From Bacteroidota bacterium (GTDB taxonomy: Bacteria > Bacteroidota > Ignavibacteria > Ignavibacteriales > Ignavibacteriaceae): 64,000 nt of DNA. The position numbers were made by a program, and so were the translations under genes. Below the pieces are notes generated by a model. It had not been told where the DNA came from. It was given only the letters and a program-made list of their open reading frames with translations, and made no database searches. How positions within the stretch are numbered: the first letter of the stretch is position 1; each line of letters starts with the position of its first letter. The stretch spans positions 84,596 through 148,595 of the forward strand of contig JADFLR010000009.1 in assembly GCA_022564295.1 (NCBI GenBank), read 5' to 3'. Of this stretch, positions 31,536 through 40,936 are shown piece after piece.

Positions 31536-32579
31536 TTACTTTATTGGAAATATTATTGTGTTTGGTGGTCTCTTAGGTAATACAGTTCTTGAGATTGGTA
31601 CATATGTATATGATAATCTTAGCGGTTTTGGCCTCTCCACATCACAACAACCTTTAAGATTGATTTTTGCAATTATCTCTATACTGTTATAGTAATATAG
31701 CCAATTAAAAAAGTTTAAAGATACACTTTTAGTAGAGGGATATACTATGTTGATGTTGACTTCATTTCCATAATTTGCAATTAAGAACACTTTCATTTTC
31801 TCAAAATCATCACCCCCAATTTTGGAATCAAACTCAATTAAAAGGTTGTAAAACTTATCATCTTCAAAAGCAAATATCCATTTTGAAACTTTTACCCCTC
31901 CAAATTCACCATCAATAAAGTCAACTCTATACTCATTTAAGGAATCAATATTAACATTATTAAATGATTTCATCTTCTCAATTACTTCCTCTTTTGTGCT
32001 TCCCCATTCAATATCAAAAAAGCCATCTAAAGAATCATTTTTACTAATAAATTCTTTCATAATTGTTTCTCTTTTCTCAACTAATCTTAAGTTTGTTATG
32101 TTGAAAGAGGTTTTTACCTTTTCATTTTTATGCGCCACACCAAAGGGAACTCTATTTGTTGAACTATCTTTTCTATTTATTTTCTCTACATCAAATGATT
32201 GAAGTTCCAAATCTAATTCTTGTTTTAGTTTCCCATATTTATCTTCTAATGAATTTACAAATACGTTTGCCTCCTCTAATGTTAATCTAGGAATAATTGT
32301 AATGCTAAATAATGAGTCTTCAATGAAACTATAAGTACAAGAAAAAATGGTCTCTTCACTTTTGTCTCCATATTTTAAATAACTTGTTTTTTCTCTATTT
32401 ACAATTGTTTCTCCTTTTAAGTATCCATATTCATTCAATTTGCTTGTATCCCATATAGTTTTAACATCATCTAGTGATGAACCTATTTCCATCTCAATCA
32501 TTTTCATATAATCAATATCTTGTGAACAGATTGATGGTGTAAGTAAAAGGGCAAGTAATATGAACTTAATTCTCATCAT
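31536..32579 (-). CDS. Secreted protein with two related domains, function unknown
   Basis: About 347 residues. Start choices GTG 32582, ATG 32579 and ATG 32576 all lead into the same signal peptide (RIKFILLALLLTPSICSQ). Two domains share a G-S-x-x-D/E-x-V-x-x-x opening: GSSLDDVKTIWDTS (about residue 33) and GSTKEEVIEKMKSF (about residue 205), each followed by alternating strands. This resembles periplasmic lipoprotein-type repeats of unknown role. It lies just beyond the integrated element with the protein at 32672 upstream on the same strand. Confidence 0.7.
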   Translation of the reverse strand: MMRIKFILLALLLTPSICSQDIDYMKMIEMEIGSSLDDVKTIWDTSKLNEYGYLKGETIVNREKTSYLKYGDKSEETIFSCTYSFIEDSLFSITIIPRLTLEEANVFVNSLEDKYGKLKQELDLELQSFDVEKINRKDSSTNRVPFGVAHKNEKVKTSFNITNLRLVEKRETIMKEFISKNDSLDGFFDIEWGSTKEEVIEKMKSFNNVNIDSLNEYRVDFIDGEFGGVKVSKWIFAFEDDKFYNLLIEFDSKIGGDDFEKMKVFLIANYGNEVNINIVYPSTKSVSLNFFNWLYYYNSIEIIAKINLKGCCDVERPKPLRLSYTYVPISRTVLPKRPPNTIIFPIK

Positions 32580-32671
32580 CACAACAAAGTATAATTATTT
32601 TTACTACCAAAAGATAATTTCATATATAATATCTAAGCAACACATATTTTTAGTTTTTTCTTATATAATTA

Positions 32672-33166
32672 TCAACATCTATGATGGTCTATTACTTTCC
32701 AACTAATGTTTCCTTCTTTGTTTACATCATACTTAAGAATCACATAACCACATATATGTCCATCTTCAAAATATGCCAACACCCATTTATTTGTTAATAT
32801 CCATATGTTTTTATCAAAATAAAATCCCATCTTCCCACCTAAAACTCCCCCATAAGGGATCAATTCATCATGTTTTTTTAAATCATCTCTTAAATCTTGA
32901 AGTGGATTAGTTAAACCCTTATTTTTCATTTCCTCAATATCTCTCATTGATAATGCAACGGGCTTCAATAATTTATGTTCTAAATGATTGATTTTGACTA
33001 TCAAACTTTTCTTACTCGAATCACTCTCACTTAGTGCATCTTCATATTTATCTTCTAGGTGATCTACTTCATTATTACTATCAATGTAGAGTAAAATAAA
33101 AATAAATGTTAAAATCCAAGGGATAGTGAAAAAGACAAATTTTAGGACACTCTTTACTTTACTCAT
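32672..33166 (-). CDS. Membrane-anchored coiled-coil protein
   Basis: 164 residues starting at ATG 33166, preceded by GGAGAAG. An ATG at 33202 would add a 12-residue basic extension. One transmembrane helix (FVFFTIPWILTFIFILLYI) is followed by a short coiled coil (DHLEDKYEDALSESDSSKKSL) and a C-terminal globular part (FYFDKNIWILTNKWVLAYFEDGHICGYVILKY). No family is recognised. Confidence 0.65.
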   Translation of the reverse strand: MSKVKSVLKFVFFTIPWILTFIFILLYIDSNNEVDHLEDKYEDALSESDSSKKSLIVKINHLEHKLLKPVALSMRDIEEMKNKGLTNPLQDLRDDLKKHDELIPYGGVLGGKMGFYFDKNIWILTNKWVLAYFEDGHICGYVILKYDVNKEGNISWKVIDHHRC

Positions 33167-33355
33167 ATATTCTTCTCCAAATTTGATTTTGGATAATTTC
33201 ATATTTCAAATCTAAGCAAATATGAGATTTTATTGAATGTTTTTATTCAATTGCAAAAACTACAATTACCTATAAGTTGCTATAAAATTCTTGGACTTAC
33301 CTTTCATTAAGTTATTCGCACTCCTGAGTAAACCTAGTAAGATCAAATTGATAAA

Positions 33356-34189
33356 CTAAAGCTTCGAGCCGCAATACTTACAATGAGTTGCGTCCTTATC
33401 ATGTCCTTCTGATAAACAATTGGGGCATACCTGGGTGGTAACCTGTTTCTTAGCTGCACTGGCAATCTCAACAGAAACAATTCCAGTTGGAACGGCTATG
33501 ATGGCATAACCCAATATCATAACTATAGATGCAATAAACTGACCAAGCGGAGTCTGTGGAGAAATATCGCCATAACCAACAGTGGTTAACGTAACTATCG
33601 CCCAGTACATACTTACCGGGATGCTTGTAAATCCGTGTTCCGGTCCTTCCACTACGTAAATAATTGCACCGATTACAACCACCGAGGTTAAGACTGCAAA
33701 AAGGAAAACTGCAATCTTCGCCCGGCTCGCTTTTAAAGCCCCAACTAAAATATTAGACTGCGCAAGCAAGTGAGTAAGTTTAAAGACTCTAAATACACGA
33801 AGAAGTCTTAGTATTCTTATCGCCAGTAGGTATTGGCTGCCTACAACAATCAGACTTAGATATGTAGGTGCTATCGAAAGAAAATCAATTATTCCATAAA
33901 AACTAAAAATATACCTCAACGGTCTGTTGACACTGATTACACGGAGCAAGTACTCAACAGTGAACAAAATTGTAAAGCCCCATTCTAAAGCATAAAATAT
34001 TCGACCGTAATCATTTTTTAATACTTCAATACTCTCCAGGAAAACAACGGTTACGCTTAGAAGAATTGCAACAATTAATAATACATCGAAGAGTTTGCCG
34101 GATGGTGTATCAGCCTCAAATATTATTTCATATGTTTTAGTTCGCCACGGTTTGGTCTCGCTAACTGGTTTTTGATTTTGCATTTTCAA
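33356..34189 (-). CDS. Voltage-gated potassium channel with C-terminal zinc ribbon
   Basis: A 277-residue six-helix ion channel. S4 carries regularly spaced arginines (AIRILRLLRVFRVFKL, about residues 123-138). The selectivity filter TTVGYGD is at about residue 195. After S6 a short tail ends in CPNCLSEG ... CKYCGSKL, a zinc ribbon not found in most KvAP-like channels. It conducts K+ in the cytoplasmic membrane. It is divergent from the EamA gene at 34314. Confidence 0.92.
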   Translation of the reverse strand: MKMQNQKPVSETKPWRTKTYEIIFEADTPSGKLFDVLLIVAILLSVTVVFLESIEVLKNDYGRIFYALEWGFTILFTVEYLLRVISVNRPLRYIFSFYGIIDFLSIAPTYLSLIVVGSQYLLAIRILRLLRVFRVFKLTHLLAQSNILVGALKASRAKIAVFLFAVLTSVVVIGAIIYVVEGPEHGFTSIPVSMYWAIVTLTTVGYGDISPQTPLGQFIASIVMILGYAIIAVPTGIVSVEIASAAKKQVTTQVCPNCLSEGHDKDATHCKYCGSKL

Positions 34190-34313
34190 ACAAGTTTTAT
34201 TACAAATTTAATCTTACAATTATTAACATAATAATAAATATTATTATAAGATTACTAGTGTTATATTTGCCGTTCAAAAAACAATTGTTGCTTAATAATA
34301 ACTGTTTGGATAA

Positions 34314-35228
34314 ATGAAGAAATTTGCACCATTTTTTGTAATACTCGCTGCAAGCTTATGGGCTGTAGATGGAATTGTACTGCGTCCTTCGTTATACAAC
34401 TTACCTGTTACTCTTGTTGTATTTATTGAAAGTACGATTGTTGCTCTTCTTCTCACCCCGTTTATGTACAAGTATTTTGATGATGTTAAAAAACTAACAT
34501 CAAAAGATTGGCTTGCATACTTTGGCGTAGCAATATTAGGCGGTGCAATTGGAACAATGGCAATAACAAAAGCTTTGTTCTATGTTAACTATGTAAACCT
34601 TTCCATTGTAATTTTAATTCAAAAACTTCAGCCGGTGTTTGCAATATCACTTGCCGCAATTTTTTTAAAAGAGAAGCAGCCGCGTGAGTTTTTCATTTGG
34701 GCGGCTCTTGCAATTATTGGTGCATACTTTATGACGTTCGGTTTACATATTCCAAATATATTTTCTGGGGATAAAACGACAATGGCTGCACTGTTCGCAT
34801 TGCTTGCCGCTATAAGTTTCAGTTCATCCACAGTGTTAAGCAAACGCGCACTTAAAAATGTGAGTTTTGAGTTAGGTACTTATTTACGTTTTGCCATTAC
34901 TTCTGTAATAATGCTGATAATTGTTGTGGCTTCGGGTACCTTAAATAGTGCTACCGATGTATCTACAAAGCAAATTTACATTTTTATTCTCATTGCATTT
35001 ACGACCGGCGGTCCGGCAATCTTCCTCTATTATTACGGATTGAAAAGAATATCAGCTTCGGTGGCATCAATTTGCGAATTGGCATTTCCGCTAACTGCTG
35101 TAATTTTGGAATTTGTACTTCGGGATAATATACTCGGTCCGGTACAGTGGGCAGGCGCTTTAATATTACTTTTTAGCATATTAAGGATAACAAGAATACA
35201 TGCGATTATAGCAAAGAACACATCTTAG
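34314..35228 (+). CDS. EamA/DMT family transporter (1)
   Basis: A 304-residue protein with about ten hydrophobic helices in two EamA halves (first half to about residue 145; second opening with MAALFALLAAISFSSSTVLSKRAL). KEKQPREF after the first repeat is the typical positively charged loop. Members export metabolites or amino acids; the substrate is unknown. It overlaps the convergent protease gene by 4 bp. Confidence 0.9.
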   Translation: MKKFAPFFVILAASLWAVDGIVLRPSLYNLPVTLVVFIESTIVALLLTPFMYKYFDDVKKLTSKDWLAYFGVAILGGAIGTMAITKALFYVNYVNLSIVILIQKLQPVFAISLAAIFLKEKQPREFFIWAALAIIGAYFMTFGLHIPNIFSGDKTTMAALFALLAAISFSSSTVLSKRALKNVSFELGTYLRFAITSVIMLIIVVASGTLNSATDVSTKQIYIFILIAFTTGGPAIFLYYYGLKRISASVASICELAFPLTAVILEFVLRDNILGPVQWAGALILLFSILRITRIHAIIAKNTS

Positions 35229-36646
35229 TCTATTTCTAGTGTAACATATTTATATTGTCCCGCTCTTTCCACATGTACAACACAAATATGCCCCGTAGAC
35301 ATTTCATCTGTATATTTCTTCAACGATTCAAAATCATACATTGGAACATTATTTACCGAAATAATTATATCTCCTGTTCTCAAATCACCCTCCCAGGAGC
35401 TTACCTTTCCTACCAAAGCGGCAACAAGTACACCATTTTTAGTTCTTACCGGAGGTAAAAGACTTAACAGCTCATCATTCAATTCGAGCCCGAGAATACC
35501 AAGATTTGGAATGAGATGATTTTCAAAATCAACCATATTTACAAAAGATTGTGAGCTCTCTTTTATATCCATAACTTCAACATTTATGGTTAAGCGTTTT
35601 ATTCCTCTCAGCACCTCCAGCTTTACTTTATCTCCTTCGACTCTTCCGTAAAGATTAACACGGAACTGCCTCCCGTTTTCCATAATTTTTCCATCAAGAG
35701 TTAAAATTATATCACCGGGTTTCAATCCTGCCCTGTATGCTGTTCCACCGGGATAAACATCACTTACAATCACACCCCAGGTTTGTGTAATACTCAATCC
35801 TTCTGCTAAATAAGGAGTGATGGTTTGTGCATTAACACCAATAGTCCCTCTTTTAACTCTGCCGTATAGCCTTATCTGTTCATAAATTCTTTTCACAATA
35901 TTACTCGGAGCTGCAAATCCTATACCTTCACTTCCGCCCGACTGAGAATAAATAAGTGTGCTGATTCCAACAACTTCGCCTCTCATATTTACAAGTGGTC
36001 CACCGCTGTTACCTGGATTTATTGAAGCATCTGTTTGAATATAAATCATTGGAGATTCGGGTGTAAGCTGACGGGCAACCGAACTTACAACTCCCATGGT
36101 TACAGTGTTTCTTAAACCCAGAGGGCTTCCGTATGCAAACACTAACTGTCCGGGGTTAAGCTCATCCGAATCACCGAATAATAAATAAGGATAGTTTGCC
36201 CCATCAATTTTAATTATTGCTAAGTCAGTTTCCTGATCAACTCCAACGATCTTTCCTTCAACCATATCGCCAACTGGTTTTAATATAGACGAGAGATTTA
36301 AATTCTTGTTTGGTTCTTTTTGAATTATGATTTTTATTTTTACCGCACCGCGAACCACATGAAGATTCGTAACTATATAGCCATTCGGATCTACAATCAC
36401 CCCCGAGCCAGTACCACGAACTTTAGTAATCTGAAGCTGACCTGTTTGTAGTCTCGGTTCGTATGAAGTAACAAATATTTGCACAACAGATTTAGCAACA
36501 ATTTCGGAAAGACTTTGGATATGATTGCTCATATCCTGTGCTGTAAGCTTTTCCTTATCAAAAATGGTTTCCTGTGCCGGCATTTGCACATTTAACAATG
36601 CAAATAGCGCACAAAGTGTTATAGTTATTTTTATTATGGATTTCAT
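35225..36646 (-). CDS. HtrA/DegP-like trypsin-type serine protease with two PDZ domains
   Basis: 473 residues with a signal peptide (MKSIIKITITLCALFALLNVQMPA). The S1C protease triad is His in TNLHVVRG (about residue 97), Asp in ETDLAIIKID (about 140) and Ser in NPGNSGGPL (about 213). PDZ1 (GVIVSDVYPGGTAYRAGLKPGDIILTLDG) and a more divergent PDZ2 (GVLVAALVGKVSSWEGDLRTGDIIISVNN) follow. It is a periplasmic quality-control protease or regulatory protease. Confidence 0.92.
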   Translation of the reverse strand: MKSIIKITITLCALFALLNVQMPAQETIFDKEKLTAQDMSNHIQSLSEIVAKSVVQIFVTSYEPRLQTGQLQITKVRGTGSGVIVDPNGYIVTNLHVVRGAVKIKIIIQKEPNKNLNLSSILKPVGDMVEGKIVGVDQETDLAIIKIDGANYPYLLFGDSDELNPGQLVFAYGSPLGLRNTVTMGVVSSVARQLTPESPMIYIQTDASINPGNSGGPLVNMRGEVVGISTLIYSQSGGSEGIGFAAPSNIVKRIYEQIRLYGRVKRGTIGVNAQTITPYLAEGLSITQTWGVIVSDVYPGGTAYRAGLKPGDIILTLDGKIMENGRQFRVNLYGRVEGDKVKLEVLRGIKRLTINVEVMDIKESSQSFVNMVDFENHLIPNLGILGLELNDELLSLLPPVRTKNGVLVAALVGKVSSWEGDLRTGDIIISVNNVPMYDFESLKKYTDEMSTGHICVVHVERAGQYKYVTLEID

Positions 36647-36783
36647 ATGATTATACCTGTCCGCCTCAGGCGGAATTTTTTATTTTTGTTCGGATATGTC
36701 GGGAAACTCGATCAACCAAAACTATTTGCTAATAAATTATAATACTGTCCTGCATACTACAATATACTCGTACGTTGGTCAAA

Positions 36784-37218
36784 CTAATCTTTTTGTTTGC
36801 TCAAGTAATTATCAACGGAGAGCGGACCCGAACCGTAGAAAAAGAAAAACAATAGTAGAAAAAGTATGAGGATTGCAGCTTCAAGATCTGAATTAAATGA
36901 ACTGAACGCCCTGGGCAAATCCACAAATATTATTGCACCGATTAATATAGGAATTTGAAATGCTACCGATAATCGTGTAAATAATCCTATTGTAATTGTA
37001 AAGCCGCCAAAAAGATGCGCAAGAATTACATAATGGGCAATGATAATAGATATAAACTCTAACTGGCTTCCCTGCAACATAGATACTATTATTTCTCTAT
37101 CGTTTATAAAAAAAACACCCTTTGTAAAAAGAATGATTCCGAGGATTATTCTAAGAACATCCAGCCATTTAGGATGGTGTGCATCTGCCCATTTTTTTAT
37201 ACTTTCAACACGAACCAT
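36784..37218 (-). CDS. DoxX family membrane protein
   Basis: 144 residues with four hydrophobic helices. WLDVLRIILGIILFTKGVFFI and AHLFGGFTITIGLFTRLSVAFQIPILIGAIIF are DoxX-typical. Family members sit in the cytoplasmic membrane and several are linked to redox metabolism; a specific role is not visible. It is monocistronic. Confidence 0.85.
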   Translation of the reverse strand: MVRVESIKKWADAHHPKWLDVLRIILGIILFTKGVFFINDREIIVSMLQGSQLEFISIIIAHYVILAHLFGGFTITIGLFTRLSVAFQIPILIGAIIFVDLPRAFSSFNSDLEAAILILFLLLFFFFYGSGPLSVDNYLSKQKD

Positions 37219-37404
37219 ACGTCCTCTGTTAAATTAATTTAAGCGATAATGCATATGAAATAGTACTTTATGCATTTAATTTATGTAAATATTGGATAAA
37301 TTTAAAGGGTTTGTTTATAATATATTAATAGATGTATAATCTAATTAATCTATCATATAAATTTTATTAATAATGTAAGACTTTTTAAATCCTGGGGTAG
37401 TGTT

Positions 37405-37827
37405 CTATCCATTATTAAATGGTGTGCCTTCTCCTGTTTCACAATATTGCTTTAAGCTTTTCAAATAATATCCCCAATTATAATTACAAGATGCGAAGAA
37501 ATCAGTTTCTTCTTTCCAGTTGTTATGTGAGAATCTTAATATTGTACTTTCATCTTTCTCTTCAAGATCAAAGAGAAAAGTTGTACCTATCCACTCTTTA
37601 TCACCCTCGAGGCATTTCCACTCTACTTTTTTGCTATTCAGAAGATTCGTTATTTTCATTTTGTTGTAATATCGTTCACCAAAAATAAATTCGGCTGTAC
37701 CACCAACTCTTTCATCGGCTTTGGCTTCAACTGTCCACCATCCACATAATCCTTCCGTTTTGCTTAATGCAGTATAAACTTTTTCGGCTACTGCTTTTAT
37801 TACAAGGTAGTGTTTAATTGATGGCAT
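37405..37827 (-). CDS. SRPBCC/AHSA1-type ligand-binding protein
   Basis: 140 residues with the START-like helix-grip layout. The opening strand and helix (HYLVIKAVAEKVYTALSKTEGLCGWWTVEAKADERVGGTAEFIFG) and the closing helix (WGYYLKSLKQYCETGEGTPF) match AHSA1-family proteins. It probably binds a hydrophobic ligand in the cytosol. Its function is not known. Confidence 0.88.
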   Translation of the reverse strand: MPSIKHYLVIKAVAEKVYTALSKTEGLCGWWTVEAKADERVGGTAEFIFGERYYNKMKITNLLNSKKVEWKCLEGDKEWIGTTFLFDLEEKDESTILRFSHNNWKEETDFFASCNYNWGYYLKSLKQYCETGEGTPFNNG

Positions 37828-37861
37828 CTACTAATTATTAATTTAAAGTTATGAAAACAAG

Positions 37862-37902
37862 GTCATTGCGAGCTTCGGTATATTCAGTATACTCGCAATG
37901 AC
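37862..37902. repeat. GTCATTGCGAG palindromic intergenic repeat
   Basis: GTCATTGCGAG (37862-37872) and CTCGCAATGAC (37892-37902) are perfect inverted arms around a 19-nt centre. This arm sequence is a widespread REP-like intergenic palindrome in many bacterial lineages (general knowledge). It lies downstream of the DinB-family gene and may also act as a transcript-end hairpin. Confidence 0.7.
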
Positions 37903-37918
37903 GTTCTGTTAATACCAA

Positions 37919-38533
37919 TTACCCCTCACTTTCAACTTCACCTTCGGCTTCGCCTTCTTCCTTCTCACTCCACGGTGGAGTTACACCATTCATTCTTGCA
38001 TAGGCGATTCCCTGTCCAAGGTGTTCATGACTGTGCGCAATCATAGATATCACAAAATTCCTGACGCTCATAGTCATACCAAATACATCGACCTGACGAT
38101 CAAGATCTTCCTGGGTAAGTTCCCCAATTCTCTTTTTTAGAATATCAAAGGATTCCTTCATTTTTTCTATTACTGCTGCTTTATCTGTAGTTTGTGTGTC
38201 CCAATCATTAGCCTTACTAAAATCCATAACAAAGCCTACATCTTCGGGCACTGTGCCGCCGGACATAGTTACACAAATATAATTAGCAAAAGCAGCATGC
38301 AGATATACCTCACTAACGGATCGAACTCCATCTGTCGGTCTCCATCCGAATGTGGACTCCGGCATTGCCTCTGCAAGCTGACTTAATCTTCCCTGTATAA
38401 ACTCAGTTTGTCCGATAAACTCCTTAACAATAACGATATCACTGGGCGGATTGTGTGCAGAAACAGGCTTGATTAAGACAAGCAAAATTGCTGCAGCGAA
38501 AATTGAAAATAGGATTGATTTAATGTTAAACAT
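37919..38533 (-). CDS. Exported DinB-family protein
   Basis: 204 residues with a signal peptide (MFNIKSILFSIFAAAILLVLIKPVSAH) and a DinB/YfiT four-helix bundle. The metal-binding histidines are probably those in SEVYLHAAFAN and MIAHSHEHLGQ. An acidic low-complexity tail (EKEEGEAEGEVESEG) ends the protein. DinB-like proteins bind divalent metal and some are thiol transferases; an exported form with an acidic tail is unusual. Confidence 0.87.
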   Translation of the reverse strand: MFNIKSILFSIFAAAILLVLIKPVSAHNPPSDIVIVKEFIGQTEFIQGRLSQLAEAMPESTFGWRPTDGVRSVSEVYLHAAFANYICVTMSGGTVPEDVGFVMDFSKANDWDTQTTDKAAVIEKMKESFDILKKRIGELTQEDLDRQVDVFGMTMSVRNFVISMIAHSHEHLGQGIAYARMNGVTPPWSEKEEGEAEGEVESEG

Positions 38534-38658
38534 AGTACCTCCTGATAGTAATTAAATAAATTAAACTCTCCACCTGATTATAATTCCCTAATGTACATAA
38601 TTAATGGATTGTGAATATATAAAATTGAACCATCATTTGCCAAAAAAATAAAACAATC

Positions 38659-39789
38659 TTAAATTGCACCGCCTGTTTCTGTAATCGCAGCTTTTTCAAT
38701 TGGGGTGTTCATTACAAGCGTTTGTCTCATTATAGATTCTTTATGGATCAACTGTAATAAGCTCTTTATAAATTCTTCACTAAGTCCCATTGCCAGACCC
38801 ATATTAAGTCTTTTGTTAGCTATCTCATCCCATCGTTTAATTTGTAAGATCGTAACACCATTTTCTTTCTTATATTCTCCGATACGCTCAGCAATATCCA
38901 TTCTTACCGAAAGATTTTGGATCACTTCTTCATCTAACTCATCAATAACATTTCTAAGCTGTTCTAATTGATCTTCAAAAGTTTTATTTCTTATTTTCGA
39001 TTCTCTGATTATCAACTTATCAATAATTTTAAATAGCTGCAGAGGTGTGATCTGCTGGCTGGAATCGCTAAGTGCTGTTTTAGGATTAATATGACTTTCT
39101 ATCATCAACCCGTTCATATCCAAATCAATTGCTTTTTGTGATATCATTGGGATCAACTCCCTGCTGCCTGCTATATGACTGGGGTCGCAAATAACCGGTA
39201 ATGCTGGACAAATTGTTTTTAGCTCAATTGGTATTTCCCACATAGGAGTATTTCTAAATGGTGTTTTTTCAAATGATGAAAAACCTCTATGAACAGCAGC
39301 AATTTTTGTAATACCAGCTTCATTAATTCTTTCCAATGCGCCAATCCACAATTCTAAATCAGGGTTAACCGGATTTTTTACCAGAACAGGAATATCAGTT
39401 CCCTTCAAAACATCTGCAATTTCCTGAACCGAAAAAGGATTAGCCGACGTCCTTGCGCCAATCCATAAAACATCTATTCCATATTTTAAACAGAGTTCAA
39501 CATGTTTTTGGTTTGCGACCTCGGTAGTTACAAGCAAACCGGTTTCTTCTTTAACAGTTCTCAGCCAACCGAGTCCTTTTTCACCTACACCGTTAAATGA
39601 ATTAGGTCTTGTTCTTGGTTTCCAGATTCCTGCTCTGAATAAATGCACTATTCCTGTTTCAGCGAGTTCTTCAGCCGTACTTAATAATTGCCTCTCTGTC
39701 TCGGCACTGCAAGGTCCGCTGATAATGACTGGTTTTTTGTATCCTGGAAGCCACTTTTCGATAGGGGTAATATTTAATTGAAGATTCAT
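38659..39789 (-). CDS. DAHP synthase - chorismate mutase bifunctional enzyme
   Basis: 376 residues. The N-terminal ~260 residues are a type I-beta DAHP synthase: SGPCSAETERQLL, RAGIWKPRTRPNSFNG and CDPSHIAGSRELIP. The C-terminal ~90 residues are an AroQ-type chorismate mutase: LEQLRNVIDELDEEVIQNLSVRM ... IGEYKKENGVTILQIKRWDEI. It makes DAHP and converts chorismate to prephenate. It is cotranscribed with the prephenate dehydrogenase gene 2 bp upstream, suggesting dedication to the Tyr branch, in contrast to the dehydratase-linked DAHP synthase at 1-1093. The C-terminal mutase may be the inhibition sensor (inference from related fusions). Confidence 0.94.
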   Translation of the reverse strand: MNLQLNITPIEKWLPGYKKPVIISGPCSAETERQLLSTAEELAETGIVHLFRAGIWKPRTRPNSFNGVGEKGLGWLRTVKEETGLLVTTEVANQKHVELCLKYGIDVLWIGARTSANPFSVQEIADVLKGTDIPVLVKNPVNPDLELWIGALERINEAGITKIAAVHRGFSSFEKTPFRNTPMWEIPIELKTICPALPVICDPSHIAGSRELIPMISQKAIDLDMNGLMIESHINPKTALSDSSQQITPLQLFKIIDKLIIRESKIRNKTFEDQLEQLRNVIDELDEEVIQNLSVRMDIAERIGEYKKENGVTILQIKRWDEIANKRLNMGLAMGLSEEFIKSLLQLIHKESIMRQTLVMNTPIEKAAITETGGAI

Positions 39790-39791
39790 AA

Positions 39792-40676
39792 TTACATTCC
39801 TTTGGTTACTGGTAGCGCCGTTATAAGGTTTTTACCTTCTAATATTCTTCTTATATCATTTGCTTTTATCATCAGGTTATAAATCTGTTGTGTATCTTTC
39901 TTCTCAATAAGTTCTTTGAACAATTTAAGTTTCTCTATATATGCATCTAATGCTTTTGATAGGTGTTGTGAATTTTGTTCGAATATTGGCGCCCACATAT
40001 CAGGTGCGCTTTTTGCAAGTCTTACAGTGGATGCAAAACCACTTCCTGCAAGCTCAAATATTTTCTCTTCTTCTTTTTCTATTTCGAGAACTGTTAAACT
40101 CAGAGTAAAAGAGCTTATATGTGAAAGATGAGAAACATACGCTGCATGAAGATCATGTTCCTTTGATTGCATATTTATGATCTTCATTCCAATAACATTG
40201 TAAAATTCTTCTGTTTTTTTAACTGCAAAATCAAAACTGTTTTCACTATCACAGATAATTAATAATTTACCATCGAACAACCCGTGGAAGGCAGAGAGAG
40301 GACCAAAATTCTCAGTTCCTGCTATTGGATGCGTTGCAACAAAATTACCCCTGTTTTTATGTTGATCAGCAATTAGGCAAACCCCTTCCTTTGTTGAACC
40401 AACATCTATAACGGTTGCTGTGCTGTTTATTTTATCAAGAATCTCCGGTAATAATAATTTTGTCTGATCCACGTGCACAGCAATTATAACAAAATCAGCA
40501 CGGTAAACTGCTTCGTCCAAATCAGCAAGTTCATCAACAAGACCGATGTTGAGGGCATCTTTTGCATTTGATTCATTTATATCAACTCCGATTATAGTTC
40601 CGGCAATTCCTTTTTCCTTAATGCTTATTGCCATCGAACCGCCAATCAATCCCAACCCGATTATTGTTACTGTCAT
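39792..40676 (-). CDS. tyrA: Prephenate dehydrogenase
   Basis: 294 residues with a Rossmann fold opening IGLGLIGGSMAIS and the catalytic-region ATHPIAGTENFGP. The conserved His residues in DLHAAYVSHLSHISSF support assignment to prephenate (not arogenate-only) dehydrogenase. It converts prephenate to 4-hydroxyphenylpyruvate with NAD(P). It has no C-terminal ACT domain. First gene of the pair with the DAHP synthase-chorismate mutase. Confidence 0.93.
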   Translation of the reverse strand: MTVTIIGLGLIGGSMAISIKEKGIAGTIIGVDINESNAKDALNIGLVDELADLDEAVYRADFVIIAVHVDQTKLLLPEILDKINSTATVIDVGSTKEGVCLIADQHKNRGNFVATHPIAGTENFGPLSAFHGLFDGKLLIICDSENSFDFAVKKTEEFYNVIGMKIINMQSKEHDLHAAYVSHLSHISSFTLSLTVLEIEKEEEKIFELAGSGFASTVRLAKSAPDMWAPIFEQNSQHLSKALDAYIEKLKLFKELIEKKDTQQIYNLMIKANDIRRILEGKNLITALPVTKGM

Positions 40677-40767
40677 AATAATTTCTCTTTAATATTATTA
40701 TGTATGGTATTTGTTAATTTATTTTTGTTTGAATTTTCCATAAAACTTATGATTGTTTTAAAACAAA

Positions 40768-40796
40768 AAACCCGGCTCATTTTCGAAACCGGGCTT
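40768..40796 (-). terminator. Terminator of the NusG-II/ApbE unit
   Basis: On the minus strand, CCCGG and CCGGG arms (40771-40775 and 40789-40793) pair, with additional inner pairs, followed by TTTTTTG. It lies about 140 bp beyond the ApbE stop. Confidence 0.75.
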
Positions 40797-40936
40797 TGTG
40801 TGCTAATATTTTATTTTTGATTAGAACATACTACTACAGTTCCGAGAGGTTATGACCGGATAGTAAAAGTAATAATATGTGCTAAAGCTTAAATTCATTT
40901 CTCGAAAAGTATGAAAGCTATCTTATTAAGTCAAGT

